From Epiperipatus broadwayi (taxonomy: Eukaryota > Onychophora > Udeonychophora > Euonychophora > Peripatidae), in assembly GCA_028023455.1 (NCBI GenBank), contig JAQFVV010012546.1, positions 1,009,501-1,073,500 on the forward strand: DNA of 64,000 nt, written 5' to 3'. A program made the position numbers and the translations under genes. Numbering within the stretch: the first letter of the stretch is position 1; the number at the start of each line of letters is the position of its first letter. Of the stretch, positions 1-11,960 are shown in pieces. The notes beneath the pieces were generated by a model. It ran no database searches. It had not been told where the DNA came from and worked only from the letters and a program-made list of their open reading frames with translations.

Positions 1-493
1 AATCAGAGAAAAGTATAATGGTTTGCTTAAAATATGCAATAAAATGTGTGTGTTTTAATGTCATTAATATTTTATAGACATAGATAATTCACTGCAAAGC
101 AGAGAAATTCCCCACATCTTTTTACATCTGATCTGTGAAACCCAAAAAAAAACATTATTAACCAGGTTATTTAAAATTTGACTGTTAATGGTAGTTAACC
201 ACTCTGCTATTAAATATGTTTAAATTTTGCCCCATTTTAATTCTCATTCATATTATTTACAGTTCATGGACATTGTTTGTGCCATCTCTTGGTCAATTTT
301 GGTTGCATTTTTGTTCATTTTATGCTTATTTTATAGAAAATTCAAAATTTAAAATTTTAGTTCTAAAAAAGTCCACATGTGGTGATACATTTTGGGAAAA
401 AAAATCAATTTTTATTGCTGCATATTGGTGTGTATGCCAGCTTCTTTTCTCTGATTGGATGGCTGCAAACTCTGGAAATTGTGCCACAGTTGT
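1..493. other. AT-rich sequence, no gene recognised
   Basis: No recognised element. A short open frame at 216-503 has no protein-like composition or motif and runs into the tandem duplication that follows. Confidence 0.5.
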
Positions 494-970
494 TTCTAAA
501 TGACAAAGTCATAAATCAAAACAAACTGTTTTACACATTTATAATTGTTTTTGAACATAAATAAATATATTTATTATAATTTTTTACAATCATAATTCAG
601 ATTTTACATTACTTTACTGAAATATAAAGTTTGATTCGAAAAATTTTAAATTTTACAAAGAAAATAAGTGTGGAAAAGTGATTGCTATTCATGACAAGTG
701 AATAAAATTGACCACTACTGACTGTAATTTGCATATCAGGCATTTCTAAATGTCAAAGTCAGTAATCAAAACAAAATATTTTATGCATTCATAATTGATT
801 TTGGATGTAAATAAATATATTTATTGTAATTTTTTACATTCATAATTAAAATTTTACATTACTTTATTGAAATATAAAGTTTAATTTGAAAATTTTTTAA
901 TTTACAAAAAAAATAAGCATGGAAAAGTGACTGCTCTTCAAGAAAAGTGAATAATGTTGACCACTACAGA
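494..970. repeat. Tandem duplication, two units of about 250 bp
   Basis: Two diverged direct copies start at 494 and 744, both opening with TTCTAAATG and CAAAGTCA. Both end with a block containing GGAAAAGTGA, then GAATAA and TTGACCACTAC. They keep the same order of AT-rich blocks, so this is one tandem duplication with an offset of 250 bp. No coding signal. Confidence 0.8.
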
Positions 971-1509
971 ACTGAATAATGAGACACTGACTTTCACATA
1001 GATTGGTTGAAATATAATTCTTTTGTTTTACTGTTGGCTATTTTTAAATGTTTTTATTAAATATTTTTCTTCAGTTATTAACATTATTTTTAATTTTTCA
1101 TTACATTTAACCAATTTGAATCTAAAATTATTCAATTTTTAGAAGCTGAATTGAAACAATTTTGTGTATTTTAGATTAATATTTTATCAATAGAAACTGA
1201 CTGGAAATTAAACTGATGAATAATAGTTCTCAGATATAAGTAATGTACCAATACGAAAATTAGACAAAGGTTTTACAAGTTGATGTTGAGATCAAAAAGG
1301 TTAAGGTATTTTTTTATCATTTTACTTGTAGTTAAGAATAGCAGATATATTTTTCTTACCAAAAGTAATTTGGACTAATTACCAGAAAAAAAGTTTTATT
1401 AAGAAGTATTTACCTATATCAAAAAAATATTCACTGTTCCATCCATACTTGAATCAATTTCATGGATATGATAGATGAATGTTATAATTATTGTATCATA
1501 AGTCTTTTT
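971..1509. other. AT-rich intergenic sequence
   Basis: Nothing recognisable. No coding frame, no inverted repeat that I could see, only short homopolymer runs. Confidence 0.4.
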
Positions 1510-1615
1510 GTCTTGCATTGGTGGTCGAAAGGTCAGTGCGATTGCCTTGCACTAGCAGGCAGTTGCCCGGGTTGTGGGTTCGCATCCCAGCCAATGCTAT
1601 GACACTTAAAAAAAA
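1510..1615 (+). mobile_element. tRNA-derived SINE (subfamily with GGCAGTTGCCCGGG)
   Basis: The head carries a pol III A-box-like stretch (GTGGTCGAAAGGTCAG) and a B box (GGTTCGCATCC), and the element ends in an A-rich tail. The acceptor-like ends GCATTGG and CCAATGC pair perfectly over 7 bp, and pairing continues outward through GTC/GAC. The anticodon-arm region is a stem (TTGCC/GGCAG, with a G-T pair) with an 11-nt loop instead of 7, so this is not a working tRNA. It shares the subfamily of the copy at 60741. No clear target duplication. Confidence 0.85.
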
Positions 1616-2291
1616 TAACTCTCTTCTTTCTCTATATATTTGTATTCATAATTTAATGGAATTTATTTTTGCAGTTTTTTTTTAATTGCATAAGTTGTTT
1701 TTTTTTTTTTTTAATATTTACTGCAACATTAAATAAATTTAATTGATAACTTTAAAATCTGATCTTTAAATATCAGTAATGTCATCAATTTCAGATCTTG
1801 GACAATAAAGTATTACAACCAAATTTTAACTTTTAATTGCTTTTTTTTTAAAAAAAAAGAGATAAAATTGAGGATGATTATAGATTAAAAATCCTAAGTT
1901 TGAACCCTATATTTACTATAGTAAACATTCAGTATACTGAATGAATAGATTAATTATATATGTTCTCTTATTGTTTTAATGAAAGTTTTTTTTAAAAAAA
2001 AAAACATAGTTGACTGAATATCCTGCATGGTTTGATTGAATGGTACAACAATGGATTCTGGAATTCAGGATTTCAAAAAATATAGTTTGTTTTGTTACTT
2101 CAAGTTCTCAAACACTTTATGACATCCTAAGCAGTATACTATTTGATTATTCTGCTCTCGAATTGTTTATGCAGTGGTAGAAAGATAGATTATGGAACTC
2201 AATATATAGATTTTGACATCAGCTGTCTCTTTGGTGCTCAAATTTTTTATGTTCAAAGAAATAAAAATCATTTACTTATTTTTATTGGCCA

Positions 2292-2343
2292 AATAAAAAT
2301 AATAATAATAATGATGATGGCGATGGTGGTAATGATGATGATA
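2292..2343. repeat. AAT/GAT trinucleotide microsatellite
   Basis: An interrupted run of AAT then GATGATGGCGATGG and ATGATGATGAT. RTE-like LINE copies in this window also end in GAT repeats, but no LINE sequence was seen upstream of this one. Confidence 0.7.
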
Positions 2344-2673
2344 TAAATAAAATATAAAATCTTATGAAATATAATTAAGAATAAAATTTTCTTAACAAGC
2401 ATAAAACAATAGATAGCAAACTTTAATCAATGCTAAAATAATATTATTGCTTATTCATATTATTATTCTATTGTCTGCACATGTATAAACTTGTTCTTGC
2501 TAGAAGACTTAAAATAACCAGTTATAGGCACGATTTGCCGAAAATTAGACTCAAAGGCAATTTGTTCTATTTATATTAAACACAAACAAATAGAGTACAT
2601 TGATTAAATTTTTTTGTTAATTACAATACTAAAAGTCTGATAATTTTTATGATGTATTTTAAATAATGAAATT

Positions 2674-2770
2674 GTCAAGCGTTGGTGCCCGAGTGGTCAG
2701 CATAACTGCCTTACAAGCAGTTGTCCTGGGTTCGCTTCCCGGCCGATGTTTTGACACATGGAAAAAAAAA
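2674..2770 (+). mobile_element. tRNA-derived SINE (short-arm subfamily)
   Basis: Starts GTCAAGCGTTGG and ends CCGATGTTTTGACACATGG plus an A tail. The A box (GGTGCCCGAGTGG) resembles a real tRNA-Leu/Ser type D arm, and the B box is GGTTCGCTTCC. The anticodon stem-loop CTGC-CTTACAA-GCAG has a normal 7-nt loop. It belongs with the copies at 21340 and 42305. Confidence 0.85.
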
Positions 2771-5010
2771 GTGTAACAATTTATCATTGCAAAACACAAT
2801 ATTTTAATATGAAAAATATATTTCCGGTTTTATAATTTATAAACACATTGTATGAGTATTAAGCAATTAATATAATAAATGAACATCTATAACTATTTTT
2901 GCATCTCATTCCATATATATTTTATTTATAACCAAAAATTACACACGCGGTTTAACCCAAAAACTACTTTATATATATGGTAGCATTATATTTTAGTACC
3001 AATGCTATCATGGTCTACAAAGTATGAGTTGTTAAAAAAATTCTTGATTATATATATTTTACAATACATAGGAAGATCAAGTGATAGATATAAACCCACT
3101 AAACAGCACATGATCACCATTTAGCCTCTATGTAGCTGTAAAACCAAGGGTAAACTTCCATAAAGGCAATATGAAGGGGCAAATCATTTTTATTTTTTTT
3201 AAGACGCCAAATATTTGTTTTTGAATATTTCCAAAAATTGTATTTCTTTAAAACAATTTAACAAATAATTAGTGAATTGTTTTATCATGGCTATAAAAAC
3301 AGATACATGTAGAATAGTGTTTGTGATTGAACAGTAAGTAGATTATAAGTAGTCATCTTTATTAAATTGGAACATTTACAACAAATTCAACATGAATAAA
3401 TTGCCAATTAATTCAGCAGAAGTGCTAATAATTACAAATATATAAAATTTTGTACATTTATGCATGAGCGTGTATGCAAATAATATTTACAAAATTAGAA
3501 AAACGTGTTAGAAAGACTAACAAAACAATTATCGAAATCTTAAATAATTAAATGTTTAGATATAATAAATATTTCTAAAATAACAACATAAAACCTAATT
3601 AAATTATTGATGTTAAAATATTAATAAAATTTTATTGATCTAATAATATTTATTGCTTTAATAATGTTTGTTAATAAATAGATAAATGCCTTTCATTTAT
3701 TTCTTTATAATAAATTGATGTTAAACATTTTTTTATTATTATTTTATTGTTTTGTATTTCAAAATGGATACATATTTTTGCCAATTGAAAGAAAAACCAT
3801 AGAATCTCATCTCATTATTTAGGATACTATGAAGATGCTCTAGAAATCAACTACAAGTAGAGATGCATTGTGGGAAATATTAATGACATAAGAGAAAACA
3901 TATAAATACTAGCAAATTAAAATGAGAGGTCAATCTATAAAATTTTCAGTATAGAGTAAGTTATGTTTTTATCCAAAATTGCCATTTTTGTACCTACCTA
4001 TCCAAGGATGAAAGGGGTAGATAGGGTCAGGCTTCTGCTCTATTTCAATAGCAGTGATGGATATATTTTAAACTAAAATATATTTAAAAAATGATGTCTT
4101 TTTTGTTTTAAAAAAAAAATTCAGTTAAGAAAATTTGAAATTTGGGATATTGAAATTGTAGAATATCCAACTAAAATTTGTTAAATGATTAAATGACTAA
4201 ATTGGGTTTCTCCATTTTCAAAGAATATGCTATTAATATGTGTTGTATTAAAATTTTGAGTTATTATCCCAGAATCTTATCCAGTGAAGGAAGCCTTTGG
4301 TGTAGGATTATGGAAGGGTCTCATATGTAAAGAAATAAATAATATATTGTTATTGAATAGAAATGATTGATTTTTTTTAAATATTATAAGCATGAACACA
4401 GTACAATGATCTAAATGCCTGTTTTGGACAAGGAGTTACTTGAAGATTTTATGTGTTTGTATGTTTGACTATCAAAAAAATTAAGGAGATTACAACAATT
4501 CAAAATATACATTTAATATTTGAGATAAATATCTTTTAAAATGGATTGATTTGATTGTGATGATTTTAATCTTCAGTAATAATGAACAATAGTACTACAA
4601 ATCATTAAACGAGCCATTGCTTGTGTATCGTATTATTGATAAATTTGGGAATGTTAAATATTTGATTGCTATCTCATTACAGTTAGTTATGTTTAAATTG
4701 ATAGGTTAATAATTTATTACAGTAGCAAATATACCAAATATAACATAAAGCTCCATTAGAAATGGCTGTTAGTTGTAGGATTTAAAATCTATAATTGCAA
4801 ATAATTCATAAATAAGAAAAAAATGAAAAGTTAAAAAATAAAAATTGTTAAAAAATTACTTTAATTATGTAATAAAAATATTTGGACTTAATTAAATTTA
4901 ATATATATATATATATGTTAGTAGTTTAACAAATGACATAAATTATATTTGTACAAAAATGAATGTTTTGAATGAATACAAGTTAGAAAACGTGTTTCTG
5001 TAATAGATTT
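2771..5010. other. AT-rich intergenic sequence
   Basis: About 2.2 kb with no coding frame, no recognised transposon protein and no obvious long inverted repeat. Short TA tracts are scattered through it (for example 4900-4916). A short motif at 3948-3963 matches the start of the hammerhead repeat at 5011, but the match does not extend. Confidence 0.4.
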
Positions 5011-5063
5011 TATATATAGAGTAAGTTAAAAACAAACTCTTATGAAGCTTCAAAATACCCTCA

Positions 5064-5105
5064 ACCTCAGACCGCAGTTTCTGCCTCTAGCGTCATCAGT
5101 GAGGT
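5064..5105 (-). ncRNA. Hammerhead ribozyme, minimal type I (5-kb family, copy A)
   Basis: Read on the minus strand. Stem I strands ACCUCA and UGAGGU are perfectly complementary and enclose CUGAUGA, stem II, GAAA and a short stem III ending in GUC. Stem II (CGCU/GGCA, loop AGA) has a C-A mismatch at its base. Stem III (A-U, C-G, U-G, loop GC) is weaker than in copy B. Cleavage would fall after the C complementary to 5070. Two small defects relative to copy B suggest it may be slow or inactive. Confidence 0.75.
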
Positions 5106-5434
5106 GCTAGGGAATAAAAATACTAGAACTAGTCCAGCATTTTATCAATGCCTAACTATTGAGAAGAAAATCTGAAACTTTCAGACATTTAAATGTCCAA
5201 AAATCCAGCTATCTAACTCAAATAGCAGTATGTGACTGAACTAAGTTCAGATACACCATATATTAATAGCTCTAGCAATATAAAATCGCCAAAGCATTAA
5301 TAGCAAAAAAACTAAAATTAAATTGATAAAAAAAATCAAGTCAGATGACCTAATTTTAATAAAGCTCCTATTTACAAATGTTATATATAGAGTAAGTTAA
5401 AAACAAACTCTTATGAAGCTTCAAAATACCCTCA

Positions 5435-5476
5435 ACCTCAGACCGCGGTTTCTGCCTCTAGCATCATCAGTGAGGT
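5435..5476 (-). ncRNA. Hammerhead ribozyme, minimal type I (5-kb family, copy B)
   Basis: On the minus strand: stem I ACCUCA/UGAGGU (6 bp), core CUGAUGA, stem II UGCU/GGCA around AGA, core GAAA, stem III A-U, C-G, C-G around a 2-nt loop, then cleavage triplet GUC. All the invariant core positions are present and all three helices pair. A 3-bp stem III is typical of the minimal type I hammerheads in metazoan retroelements, which work best as dimers. Predicted cleavage lies between the complements of 5441 and 5440. Confidence 0.88.
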
Positions 5477-5537
5477 GCTAGGGAATAAAATACTAGAACT
5501 AGTCCAGCATTTTATCAATGCCTAACTATTGAGAAGA

Positions 5538-5712
5538 AAATCTGAAACTTTCAGACATTTAAATTTCATCAGAAATTACAGAACAATGGCCTCCTTCAAA
5601 ATTTAACTGTTAAAAACCATTTACATATCTGATAAGGTAATTCAAATATGCAAATGATTTTTAACATTTAAATTTTAGAGGAAGCCATTTTGATATAATT
5701 TCGATGAAAGTC
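5538..5712. repeat. Foldback sequence next to the hammerhead repeat
   Basis: Left arm about 5538-5620 and right arm about 5645-5712 are imperfect inverted copies: CAATGGCCTCC pairs with GGAAGCCATT, and AACTGTTAAAAACCATTT with AAATGATTTTTAACATTT. The left arm overlaps the end of hammerhead unit B, so the two were probably assembled together. Confidence 0.65.
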
Positions 5713-5821
5713 TGCCTTCTAGTTGAAATATTAAAGTTACTGTGTTAAAAAAGTAATTGTGGTATTTTTTGTTTAGTAGATTTATATATAGCAAAATGCT
5801 GCACCAATAAGTACTTTCATA

Positions 5822-6429
<608 letters not shown>

Positions 6430-7009
6430 GTGTGTATAAAAAATCCTTTGAAATAAACTTTACAATATTCAATACACCAATATAAATTAAAAGAACAATA
6501 TCTGTAGTAAGATTACAACAATGTATGATCAACTTTTCATAATTTATGTTTATTAATAAAATTACATTGCTTATTTAATCTACATAGTATATATACTGCA
6601 CAAGTTGCAGAAGCTATAAGCCTGAAAATATTAATCACTCAATTAAGGCTGAGTTGTCAATATGACACTTTTTTTTTCTTCAAATCATTTTCCAAATTAA
6701 AAAAAATGTACATGGCTTTATTGTTCATGAATTCATAAGAAATTTGAACAATCAGACCTATGAGTGCCTGAATCAATCCTGGAATCTCCTGATCCCAAGT
6801 TGAGTACATTACAAACTATAGCAAACCACACAGGGAAACACTTCTAAAGAAAAATGGTCATCAGAAATACACATTTAAATCTATATGCAGAATATTGAAA
6901 TTTATTAGATAAAAGTTTATGTTCATGAATATTGTTTTTCATTAAATATTTTGAATTACCAATGTAGTTGGACTTGCATTTGCACACTACTTTATAAATA
7001 ATATTACAT
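6430..7009. other. AT-rich intergenic sequence with a weak dispersed repeat
   Basis: No gene. The stretch at about 6727-6835 (CATAAGAAATTTGAACAATC onward) resembles 15213-15320 (CATAAGAAATTTGAGCAATG), so it is probably an old dispersed repeat of unknown type. Confidence 0.4.
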
Positions 7010-7290
7010 TTATCAATAACATCTTCTCTATTAATAATTCATCTAACAGTGTATGGTACAACATTAAAAGCAACATTAAAATGAAAAGAAATTAATGTTA
7101 TAATATTATTACACTCTCTATTATTTATATATGGTAATATAATCCATGTATTTTTACTAATATTTTCTATTAATAATTTGTCTACAAATATTTGGTACAA
7201 CATTAAATGCAATGTTAAATTGAAAAGAAATTAATGGTGTAATATTTTTACACACATTATTATTTGCATACTATAATAAGATCCATGTTT
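7010..7290. repeat. Tandem duplication, two units of about 139 bp
   Basis: GGTACAACATTAAA lies at 7055 and again at 7194. Both are preceded by CTATTAATAAT and followed by AAAAGAAATTAATG and TAATATT. AT-rich, no coding signal. Confidence 0.8.
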
Positions 7291-7471
7291 TATCTTCAAT
7301 ATTTTTTCTTATTCCATCTATGTGTAAATTTATATAATGTAAAAATTTCTTTTCTATTATATTCTACATTCAATAATTTATTAGCTTGTATTTCAGTATT
7401 GAATAATTTATCCATTTGAAATTTGCATACACTATTATTTCTAAACACCATTAAGCTTTAATAATAAAAGT

Positions 7472-8144
7472 TTGAAAACACATCATTGCTTTGAAAAAGT
7501 TTTAAAAGTTCAATCCTATAATAATTTGCTCGTAAACCAACTTCAAAGCATTTATGATCAAGTGTCTTTTTTGGGTGTTGGTAGATACACCTATTGGACT
7601 ATTTATAATATGCTGTACCCACACATAACCACAGATCATCACTCACCCAAGCTAAATATGAACAATAGTCATTTGATGCATCGATATAAAAAATGGTCAA
7701 TGGAACCTAAATTTTTTGACTTTCTTTTAAAGGTAAATCTTTATTCTACCTACCTCTAATTTTCTTAAATACCACAGGTTTTACAACAAAATTGATGCTT
7801 TTTATTCTTTGTGCCACAGAGAAGAAGAAACACAACAGCACCTATTTCACACCTGCACAGCTCTAACAAATACCCGAGAAATTTTGATTAACACATATAG
7901 ACAAAATAACATCACACTTGATAACCTAATAGAGACATTCAGTAAAGGCTCAATACCAGCAGCTTGTGCAGCAACTTTTTGTTTATATAGTTTCTGGTGC
8001 ACCAGATGTACTTTCTGCCTTGGAGACTATACCACAAAGCACCCAGCCACATTCTCTAATAAGCTTGAACAACTGAAGGCCAGGTATGGCAAAATTGCAC
8101 ACCCAGATATATTTGCTGCTACATTGTCATTATTAAAAACCTGA
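7472..8144 (+). pseudogene. Non-LTR retrotransposon C-terminal region with degenerate CCHC zinc finger (copy 1)
   Basis: The 3' end of a LINE-type polyprotein, without its reverse transcriptase. The first part (7472 to about 7740) ends in KKWSMEPKFFDFLLKVN, matching the copy at 33 kb (FWNMESKYLDLIMKIN). A frameshift near 7740 moves to the frame that runs to the stop at 8144. This frame holds a zinc-finger-like block, xSLC then 8 residues, H, 4 residues and C (SLCHREEETQQHLFHTC). The first Cys of the CX2CX8HX4C pattern is Tyr here. YSFWCTRCTF follows, matching YAIWTVRC and YAIWEVRC in the other two copies. Such fingers lie downstream of the RT domain in several non-LTR clades. The exact clade is not resolved. 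Frameshift and Cys loss show it is dead. Confidence 0.75.
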
Positions 8145-9060
8145 GACAAAACATAACCTCAAAAAACAAATTATAACTTTTCTGTAACAAAAACAATTTC
8201 TTTTGTCTTTGTTTGTTTTACACATCCCTTTTTTAACAAGTTTTTCTGTTTCCTCCAAACCTATATAGTTTTAAACCATGTATTTTCAACAATGTAATTT
8301 TTGGTTAACAACAAATTCATGTAATCTATTTTGTACAATAAAGTATATTATTGAAACACATAATTTTTTTATAATTCCTTTTCCATGACTTATCAACCAT
8401 GGAACCTCATTATTAAAATGCATTATAAGAGATATTCCAGAAAATATATAAAATAAGATAAGCATAAAAAAGCAAAAAACTCTGGAATAACTCTTCAATA
8501 TTCAATATAGCTATATAAAACCATAAATAAATAACGGCTATAGCGGGATTATGGCAATGTATACCATCCTGAGTAGCATTTAACAGTCAAATGTTTTTTT
8601 TTTTAAAAAAAAAGTTGAAACAAACATCATCAAAGTCAGACAACATTAACATTCCCACTTGAATGACCAATCTTTCAATAATTTATATATTTTAACACAA
8701 ATATATTGTTTATTCAGTAAGTCGTCTGATATATTATGCCTCTTTGATTTTTTTTTTGTTCAAATTGTTTTCTACATATAAAACAATACTACCAAAGCAA
8801 AAAGTTCAATTACAAATAACTGAATATTCATCTAGTACAGATTTTAATTAAAATCAACTGAAAACTATAAGATTATTTTACAAAAAAATATTTATAAAAA
8901 TCAATTTGAAAATTGGTTTGAATTTACAAATAATTTTTATTCTTATAAAAAATATTTCAATAAGAGTTAATAAAAAAATATAATAAAAAACTTTTATTTT
9001 TACCTAATAACTAATTTCCTTACAGGATTGATTTTGCAATAAAAAAATAGAATGTGATAT
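8145..9060. other. AT-rich flank of the LINE remnant
   Basis: The first 150 bp could be its 3' untranslated region: CATAACCTC at 8152 recurs as GAGGTTATG in the minus-strand copy at 47 kb. The rest has poly-T/poly-A blocks and no recognisable gene. Confidence 0.4.
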
Positions 9061-9248
9061 AATATATAGGGTATATGAGCACAGACTTTTAGACGACCCA
9101 TTACTCTCCACTCTATCTAATAACACTGACACACTCAAGCACATATATGCTGAAAAGATAAATAATCACCAATATACGTATTTCATGTTAAACCAGCAAT
9201 CATCAGTTAGTCCAGATTATCATCTCCCACATATATAAACTACAAGTG

Positions 9249-9320
<72 letters not shown>

Positions 9321-9536
9321 TAGACAATCTTTTTACTTTAATGGACAGGCTCCAATCTACTACACACTCCACTCTTCAACCATCCATCCAATTGAAAATC
9401 TGATGATGGAATTCTCGAAGGCCACCCTGAGGCTGAGATTCTTATCATACCCATGTTGACCTAAGATCAATCTGAACCCCACATGTACAGGACATAATCC
9501 ATTTAATACATATGCAATGATGGGCAGACATATCTT
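9061..9536 (-). repeat. Dispersed repeat Rep-A, full-length copy split by a TA microsatellite
   Basis: Reverse complement of the copy at 23451-23864 and of the two parts at 52 kb. Shared blocks are GTATATGAGCACAGACTTTT, CACTCAAGCACATATATGCTG, CAATTGAAAATCTGATGATGG and ACATGTACAGGACATAAT. No ORF and no recognised class. An expanded (TA)n lies in the middle, where other copies have only a short TA stretch. Confidence 0.85.
9251..9318. repeat. (TA)n microsatellite inside Rep-A
   Basis: About 34 uninterrupted TA units. The longest TA run in the window and a probable cruciform-forming site. Confidence 0.95.
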
Positions 9537-10199
9537 CAATATAATAAAATCATTTGGATTTGCTTGATATTTTAATTTGAGATGAAGGGATAAAATTTGT
9601 GGAGGAGCTATTAAAAATTATAAAATATGAGCTATTGAAGTCATACAAAATGTTTATGCTATGCATAATGCTCATGATAAGATATCTAAAATAGCTTCAT
9701 TTAAATTCTCATATAAAGTGTGATGATGTGTGGTATAAACAGATTACTTTAATAAAAAACTTTTTTCTGGTAATTTTACAAGCATTAAAAATGATCAAAG
9801 TGAAAAATTGTATTTAATATATAAAAATAAATATAGAAATAAAGTTAATCAAAAATTTAAAAAAAATATTACATATTTATTTTGTTGATACAATAAAAAT
9901 GAAGTTTATAAATTTTATACTTAAATCTTTGTTAAATAAATTAATGAATAGAACATTGTTTTTTATCTATTTATGCATCATTTTCTATTATTCCATGAAT
10001 TTTTGAAAATTTTAAAGAGCATAAAGATAGTTTACTTATTAGGCTTATGTGTGACATTGAAAGTACATGTTTTATCAAGTAGCATTTTATGGTGGAAAGT
10101 TTTTGCAAGGCATATACAATTTCATCTTTCTTTGATTTGGTCAAAAAAATTGATAAACTGATCTTGGCTGATGAAGATAAATTATAGAATTATGTGGGT

Positions 10200-11085
10200 C
10201 TTAAAAAGAAAAGAGCCTATTTATATAATTGATCAATGTTTATATAAAAAGGGATTATGTAAATAACATTTATTGACCCAAATTTTATTGCCATGTTTGA
10301 AAATCAATTTTACAAAATGGATGAAAGTTGCCCTATGGTTGTTGGTTCCAGCTGTTGTATACTATTATATTTTATTATGTTATGGAGAGAATGTCTTAAA
10401 AAAGTTTATTTTCCATTAGGTATTAAAGGTTCATTTAGAAATGTTGATAATATGCTGATTGTTGGATAACCTGTTGTAATACATCTTTTTAATATATTAA
10501 ATGATAATTATGTCTTTAAATAGATTTTTACTTTGAGGACAGTGAACATAACATTAAACACCATGATTTAACTTTATGAAAAAATAAAATATAATGAATT
10601 ATAAAATATTCATAAAACATATGTCAAATGGGAATTTATGGCTTCCCAAGTCAATATTATTTTCATGTATAAATTAGCTGAATTTAGAACATTTTTGATT
10701 CGAAATAATAATTGATGTAAATTTTAAAATGACAAATTATCAAATATTGAAATGTATGCTAATAAATTATTTAATATGGGATATAATAGAAAAGCTATTT
10801 TATTTACATTATATAAATTTGCACCTTGATAGAGAAAAAAATTATTGAAGAAAAAACTTGAATTTCATTACTGCATATAAATAATAGGGTGTAATAAAAT
10901 TATGTCATTTGTTTCTTTTCATTTAGCACTTAATATTGGACAAGTACTGATAAATTAATTATTAATAAAAAAGATGCTGTTGATAACATCAACAAAAGTA
11001 ATATTATTTATAAAGTGATGTGGCGTTGCAAGTCTAGTTGCATGGTGTGTCAAAACGCACATTAATACATAAAATTCACAAAAAT
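10200..11085 (+). pseudogene. Decayed Penelope-like element: RT core and possible GIY-YIG remnant
   Basis: In the frame starting at 10296 the sequence reads FENQFYKMDESCPMVVGSS, resembling the segment before the RT catalytic box in PLEs (FYxQxxGxxMGS). It then reads FRNVDNMLIVG at about 10431-10463, where active elements have YVDD, so the catalytic aspartates are degraded. Many stops follow. Near 10998-11060 the reading NIIYKVMWRCKSSCMVCQ resembles a GIY-YIG start with its key Tyr/Gly residues lost. The order RT then GIY-YIG is what PLEs show. Old and heavily mutated, ending just before the RTE-like LINE. The 5' boundary is a guess. Confidence 0.5.
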
Positions 11086-11130
11086 TGACTTTTATTTAAT
11101 AAATTATATTCTGTAAATAGATTTAAAAAT

Positions 11131-11960
11131 GGGAAACTAAAGGAGTAAAAGTAAATGGAGATTATTTAAGTCATTTAGATTTCGCAGATGATGTAGTTGT
11201 TTTTGCAAATAATGCTTCAGATCTGCAGGAAATGTTGCAGGAGTTATCAGATGAAAGTAGGAAAGTAGGACTAAAGATAAATGTTAAAAAGACTAAAGTA
11301 ATGTTTAATCGATTTGCTCAAAATATGAAAATAAAGATTGATTATGATGAATTAGAAGAAGTTAACAGTTACAAATACCTTGGTCAGATTATTAATACAG
11401 ATGGAAACATAATGGAGGAAATTAATCATAGAATTGAACATGGTTGGAGTGCTTTTGGTAGAAATAACTTGATACTAAAAGGAAATATGCCTATGTGTTG
11501 GAAAAGGAAGGTTTTTAACAAATGTGTTTTACCAGTTCTTACTTATGGATCTGAGACTTGGACACTCAATAGAAGAGCAATACAGAGACTTTAGACCACT
11601 CAAAGAAGTATGGAGAGATGTATGTTGGGAGTAACAAGAAGAGATCGAAAACGCAATGTATGGGTAAGAGAACAAATGGGTGTTACTGACTTCATTGAAA
11701 AAATTAAAAGATTGAAGTGAAGTTGGGCTAGACATATTGCTAGAAGAGATGATAATAGATGGACAATTGAAATTTTAAACTGGATTCCAAGAGATTGTAA
11801 AAGACCCAGAAAGAGACCACATGTGAGATGGATGAATGAAATAAGAAAGTGTGCAGGGGTGATGTGGAGAAGAGAAGCTAAAGATCGAAGAAGATGGATT
11901 AAACTTGGAGAGACCTTCATCCTGCAGTGGATTGATAATGGTTGATAATGATGATGGTGA
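11131..11960 (+). pseudogene. RTE-like LINE reverse transcriptase, 5'-truncated (copy A)
   Basis: The frame opening at 11133 reads VNGDYLSHLDFADDVVVFA. The catalytic FADD box is at 11181-11192. Next come the conserved RT C-terminal motifs VGLKINVKKTKVM and NSYKYLGQIINTDGN, then CVLPVLTYGSETWTL, all typical of RTE-type non-LTR elements. An in-frame TAG at 11592-11594 and a TGA near 11718 interrupt it. The frame continues through RHIARRDDNRWTIEILNW to ILQWIDNG, with its stop at 11942-11944. A short GATGAT-rich tail follows, as in the other two copies here. The finger/palm domain and the endonuclease are missing. Stops in a still-readable frame suggest fairly recent death. Confidence 0.9.

Larger units (their letters stand above)
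5011..5564 (-). mobile_element. Retrozyme-like element: 1.5 tandem units of a 371-bp repeat with two hammerhead ribozymes
   Basis: A block of about 184 bp at 5011-5194 recurs almost unchanged at 5382-5564, with 190 bp of different sequence between, so the period is 371 bp. Both blocks contain a minimal hammerhead ribozyme on the minus strand. Two self-cleaving motifs in direct repeats, bounding a monomer of a few hundred bases with no ORF, match the known layout of retrozymes. Transcription of the minus strand would be predicted to release a 371-nt RNA. Calling it a mobile element is inference: no target duplication or primer-binding site was identified. Confidence 0.7.

Noticed and set aside
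5538-5575. CTGATGA...GAAAG on the minus strand at the end of hammerhead unit B
   Set aside because: The sequence between the two core strings is an AT palindrome that does not form a proper stem II, and stem III is missing.
9400-9450. Possible hammerhead in Rep-A (CTGATGATGG...CGAAGG)
   Set aside because: No stem II pairing between the two core-like strings, GAAG instead of GAAA, and no stem I.
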